8,207 bases of DNA from Gammaproteobacteria bacterium. Its GTDB lineage: Bacteria; Pseudomonadota; Gammaproteobacteria; Xanthomonadales; Xanthomonadaceae. Positions 6,375 through 8,207 of this stretch are shown here, in pieces (position 1 is the stretch's first letter; the number at the start of each line of letters is the position of its first letter). The DNA is taken from positions 1 to 8,207 of the forward strand of contig JANYBA010000046.1 in assembly GCA_025360985.1 (NCBI GenBank), given 5' to 3'. The translations under genes were made by a program, and so were the position numbers. The notes below the pieces were generated by a model. The model made no database searches. It saw only the letters and a list, made by a program, of their open reading frames with translations, and was not told where the DNA came from.

Positions 6375-7366
6375 TGCGACTCGGCCCCTTCCAACTCGAC
6401 CCACCGCTGGTTCTGGCGCCGATGGCCGGCGTCACCGACAAGCCCTTCCGCCTGTTGTGCAAGCGCATGGGTGCGGGCTACGCGGTCTCGGAAATGACGA
6501 CGTCCGATCCGCGCCTGTGGAAGACTAGAAAGAGTTTGCTGCGGATGGACCACGCCGGCGAACCGGAACCGATCGGCGTGCAGATTGCCGGCGCCGATCC
6601 GCAGGTGTTGGCCGAGGCGGCGCGCTACAACGTCGACCACGGCGCGCAGATCATCGATATCAACATGGGCTGCCCGGCGAAAAAGGTATGCAACGCCTGG
6701 GCCGGCTCGGCGCTGTTGCAAGACGAGGCGCTGGTGGCGCGCATTCTTGCCGCGGTGGTCGCCGCGGTCGATGTGCCGGTGACCCTGAAGATCCGCACCG
6801 GCTACAACCGCGAGAACGTCAATGGCCTGGGCATCGCCCGGATCGCCGAGGACTGCGGCATCGCCGCGCTCGCCGTGCACGGCCGCACCCGCGACATGCA
6901 TTACACCGGCGAGGCCGAGTACGAAACGATCGCCGCGATCAAGCGGGCGGTGAAGATCCCGGTGCTGGCCAACGGCGATATCGTCGATCCGGAAAAAGCC
7001 CGCGAAGTGCTGCGCCGCACCGGCGCCGACGCGCTGATGGTTGGCCGCGCCGCGCAGGGCCGGCCCTGGGTGTTCCGCGAGATCGCACATTTCCTCGCGA
7101 CCGGCGAGCGCCTGCCCGAACTCGGCCCGCGCGAGGTCGGTGCGATCCTGCTCGGCCACCTCGAACACCTGTACGCCTTCTATGGCGAACAGATGGGCCT
7201 GCGCATCGCCCGCAAACACCTGGGCTGGTACGCGAAAGACCGGCCCGAGAACGCCAGTTTTCGCCACGTCGTCGTCCGCGCCGAGTCCGCCGCCGAACAA
7301 CTGCGGCTGTCGCGCCAGTATTTCGAGGCGCTGGCCGAGGGCGTGTCGGTGGACGCGGCGGCGTAG
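6374..7366 (+). CDS. dusB: tRNA dihydrouridine synthase B
   Basis: A 330-residue FMN-dependent enzyme that reduces uridine to dihydrouridine in the tRNA D-loop using NADPH (position U17 for E. coli DusB). Visible: APMAGVTDKPFR (FMN barrel strand 1), INMGCPAKKV with catalytic Cys100, LKIRTG with Lys139, VHGRTR with His169, ANGDI with Asn200, and GRAAQGRPW with Gly224-Arg225 for the FMN phosphate. The C-terminal helical domain contains RIARKHLGWY. The catalytic Cys and Lys fall at the same numbers as I recall for the E. coli protein, supporting DusB rather than DusA or DusC. It is about ten residues longer than the E. coli enzyme, with an Ala-rich tail. The ATG shares one base with the aminotransferase stop (TGATG) and has no strong Shine-Dalgarno of its own, so translation is probably coupled. 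The usual enterobacterial partner fis is absent downstream. The stop TAG directly touches the convergent hicB stop. Confidence 0.97.
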   Translation: MRLGPFQLDPPLVLAPMAGVTDKPFRLLCKRMGAGYAVSEMTTSDPRLWKTRKSLLRMDHAGEPEPIGVQIAGADPQVLAEAARYNVDHGAQIIDINMGCPAKKVCNAWAGSALLQDEALVARILAAVVAAVDVPVTLKIRTGYNRENVNGLGIARIAEDCGIAALAVHGRTRDMHYTGEAEYETIAAIKRAVKIPVLANGDIVDPEKAREVLRRTGADALMVGRAAQGRPWVFREIAHFLATGERLPELGPREVGAILLGHLEHLYAFYGEQMGLRIARKHLGWYAKDRPENASFRHVVVRAESAAEQLRLSRQYFEALAEGVSVDAAA

Positions 7367-7783
7367 TCAGGCGACGGAAATGGTCAGGGTCTTGCCCATG
7401 GCCTTGAAGGCATCGGCCAGGGTGTCGATCTTGGTCGCATGATGCAGGTCGACGATTCGGGTCACCGTTTGCGGCGACGCATCCAGTTTCCTTGCGAGCT
7501 TGGAAGGCGTCACCCGTTCCTTGAGCATCTCGTTCAACAGCAGGACCTTCACGGCGATGCTCACCGGAAGTTCGACGACTTCTTCGCCCTTGCGCGCCTC
7601 GCTGGGCAGGGGCACCTGCCGGTTGTCTTCGAAGTAGAACTCCATCGCGGTCGCCAACGCATCAGCCGCCATTTCGAGCGCCTTTATCCGGGTGGCTCCC
7701 GAGGTCAACGCCTCCGGGATGTCCCGGAACGAAACCACGTAGCCATCCTTTTCCTTGCGAATGCGGGCAGGGTATCCAGACAT
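7367..7783 (-). CDS. hicB: HicB-type antitoxin with C-terminal helix-turn-helix
   Basis: A 138-residue antitoxin of a type II HicAB module. The N-terminal half (~1-60) has the partial RNase-H-like HicB fold: YPARIRKEKDGYVVSFRDIP, then a region of the GxTRIKALEMAADAL kind that normally binds HicA. The C-terminal part (~89-137) is a helix-turn-helix: TPSKLARKLDASPQTVTRIVD (92-112, split by the turn near Ala102), then HHATKIDTLADAFKAMGKTL. Known: HicB neutralises HicA by direct binding and, through the DNA-binding domain, represses the hicAB promoter as a dimer of dimers. Start: ATG 7783, with GAGGA 9 nt upstream (7793-7797). It lies 28 bp after hicA on the same transcript. Its TGA stop is immediately adjacent to the dusB TAG, so the two genes converge with no spacer. 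Confidence 0.95.
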   Translation of the reverse strand: MSGYPARIRKEKDGYVVSFRDIPEALTSGATRIKALEMAADALATAMEFYFEDNRQVPLPSEARKGEEVVELPVSIAVKVLLLNEMLKERVTPSKLARKLDASPQTVTRIVDLHHATKIDTLADAFKAMGKTLTISVA

Positions 7784-7811
7784 GATTGATGTTCCTCTTG
7801 TGCTGCCGTGT

Positions 7812-7982
7812 TCACTGCATGCCGAGCTGCTTCCTGATCAACCTGGCGAGGGTGTCGGGGATTTCCTTGTGCCGGGGAATCGTCGATTGCTTGCCTTGGA
7901 AGTAGGCCTTGGTGTGCTTCTTGCCTTCCTCGAACCGTGCGCCTCGCGCCGCAAGCTCCCGCTTGAATCCGGCCGTGTTCAT
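7812..7982 (-). CDS. hicA: HicA-type toxin, mRNA interferase
   Basis: A 56-residue dsRBD-like RNase toxin, the usual size for HicA. Visible family features: an N-terminal helix NTAGFKRELAARGARF, KKHTKAYF with the probable catalytic His23, the basic strand QSTIPRHKEIP, and the C-terminal helix LARLIRKQLGM. Known: HicA cleaves mRNA and tmRNA ribosome-independently and arrests growth until bound by HicB. Start: the frame is open back to an ATG at 8081, but that extension would translate through the promoter and operators, and HicA proteins begin just before the first helix. ATG 7982 has AAGGAA nine nt upstream. Toxin-first order matches known hicAB loci. His23 is intact, so I see no sign of inactivation. 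Confidence 0.94.
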   Translation of the reverse strand: MNTAGFKRELAARGARFEEGKKHTKAYFQGKQSTIPRHKEIPDTLARLIRKQLGMQ

Positions 7983-7991
7983 CGGTTTACA

Positions 7992-7997
7992 TTCCTT
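7992..7997 (-). promoter_or_regulatory. Ribosome binding site of hicA
   Basis: AAGGAA on the minus strand, 9 nt before ATG 7982. It settles the hicA start and sits at or near the predicted 5' end of the transcript, giving a leader of only about 15 nt. Confidence 0.7.
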
Positions 7998-8003
7998 GGG
8001 CGC

Positions 8004-8032
8004 AATGTACACATTTTTGTTAACCAAGTCAA
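8004..8032 (-). promoter_or_regulatory. Predicted sigma-70 promoter of hicAB
   Basis: On the minus strand: TTGACT (8032-8027), a 17-bp spacer, TACATT (8009-8004). The -35 matches five of six consensus bases at the optimal spacing. Transcription would start near 7997. Bases 8001-8050 are about 36% GC (18 of 50 counted), far below the coding DNA around. The -10 lies inside the proximal TGTACA site, which is how an autorepressor would block it. Confidence 0.7.
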
Positions 8033-8081
8033 CATTTATGTTTATGGGCGCTCGGGCGTCTTGTCGCCCTCGTGTGTACAT
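8005..8081. promoter_or_regulatory. Paired HicB-operator candidates (9-bp inverted repeat with TGTACA cores)
   Basis: ATGTACACA at 8005-8013 and TGTGTACAT at 8073-8081 are exact reverse complements, with 59 bp between them. Each contains the self-palindromic TGTACA. The proximal copy covers the hicA -10; the distal copy lies upstream of the -35. HicB proteins with a helix-turn-helix are known to bind symmetric sites in their own promoter, and two separated sites would suit a multimeric repressor that loops DNA. Assignment to HicB is inference from position and symmetry. Confidence 0.55.
8054..8069. repeat. Small GC-rich hairpin between the two operator candidates
   Basis: GGGCG (8054-8058) and CGCCC (8065-8069) can pair over a 6-nt loop. 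There is no T-tract on either strand, so it is not a standard terminator. A third GGGCG lies at 8046-8050. It may be incidental in GC-rich DNA or part of the hicAB control region. Confidence 0.35.
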
Positions 8082-8110
8082 AGTCGACCTGATCGAGCGG
8101 TGTCGAAACT

Positions 8111-8142
8111 GTCAGGAAATCCCGAAAGAGGGGTCAGGAAAT
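8111..8142. repeat. Two direct copies of GTCAGGAAAT, 22-bp period
   Basis: Identical 10-mers at 8111-8120 and 8133-8142. The 22-bp period is close to two helical turns, so a protein could contact both on one DNA face. They lie between the hicAB control region and the start of the next plus-strand gene, and could be activator/repressor sites for it or the remains of a repeat-associated element. Nothing else was recognised in 8083-8200. Confidence 0.45.
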
Positions 8143-8200
8143 ACTCCCGGGTTTAGGCCCAGGCACTTATGCTCGTCATTGTCCAAAACGAGGATTTGCC

Positions 8201-8207
8201 ATGCTCG
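8201..8207 (+). CDS. Start of an unknown plus-strand gene (cut by window edge)
   Basis: ATG at 8201, preceded by GAGGA (8190-8194) with a 6-nt spacer, looks like a true start. Only Met-Leu and one further base are in the window, so no function can be given. The 120 bp upstream do not resemble coding sequence on the plus strand and carry the GTCAGGAAAT repeats. Confidence 0.4.

Noticed and set aside
5220..7300. Minus-strand frames 5220-5885, 5979-6404 and 6305-7300
   Set aside because: Antisense shadows of the aminotransferase and dusB genes without protein-like features.
5222..7366. A 714-residue frame that could suggest a fusion protein ending in DusB
   Set aside because: The first 384 codons are an out-of-frame reading of the aminotransferase gene and are Arg-rich nonsense; only the part from 6374 is DusB.
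7983..8081. Extended HicA start at 8081
   Set aside because: The extension runs through the predicted promoter and operators, and family members start at the position of ATG 7982, which has its own Shine-Dalgarno.
8144..8165. GGG/CCC pairing around GGGTTTAGGCCC as a terminator or REP-like hairpin
   Set aside because: The stem is only about three base pairs and no T-tract follows; too weak to call.

Overview
This is a GC-rich chromosomal segment, roughly two-thirds G+C by eye, from a Gram-negative bacterium. A DusB-type tRNA dihydrouridine synthase very close to the gammaproteobacterial form, together with the codon use, suggests a high-GC gammaproteobacterium, perhaps of the Lysobacter/Xanthomonas/Dokdonella kind. 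The taxon is inference only.

Left part (1-5188, minus strand): a three-gene signalling operon read leftward. The order is ECF-type sigma factor A (5188-4490), its tandem paralogue sigma factor B (4445-3696), and a very large membrane Ser/Thr protein kinase (3699 to beyond the left edge, at least 1233 residues). The kinase start overlaps the sigma B stop by 4 bp (GTGA). The kinase has an N-terminal catalytic domain, one transmembrane helix, and a long WD40-like beta-propeller region that should lie outside the cytoplasm. No anti-sigma gene is present. The simplest reading is a sensor kinase that controls one or both sigma factors. Sigma B looks degenerate in its core-binding and DNA-reading motifs, so the pair may have divided roles.

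Middle (5189-7366, plus strand): an 88-bp divergent intergenic region precedes a PLP-dependent fold-type I aminotransferase (5277-6374). A TGATG junction couples it to dusB (6374-7366). The usual enterobacterial partner of dusB, fis, does not follow it.

Right part (7367-8207): a HicAB toxin-antitoxin pair on the minus strand. The hicB stop codon directly abuts the dusB stop codon with no spacer. Upstream of hicA is an A+T-rich control region with a good sigma-70-like promoter (TTGACT, 17 bp, TACATT). A 9-bp inverted repeat with TGTACA cores surrounds it, and its proximal copy covers the -10, as expected for HicB autorepression. The last ~100 bp hold a 10-bp direct repeat with a 22-bp period and what looks like a ribosome binding site and start codon of another plus-strand gene cut by the window edge.

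Long open frames antisense to the kinase, sigma and aminotransferase genes are by-products of the high GC content and are not annotated. No tRNA, rRNA, CRISPR array, insertion sequence or convincing rho-independent terminator was seen.
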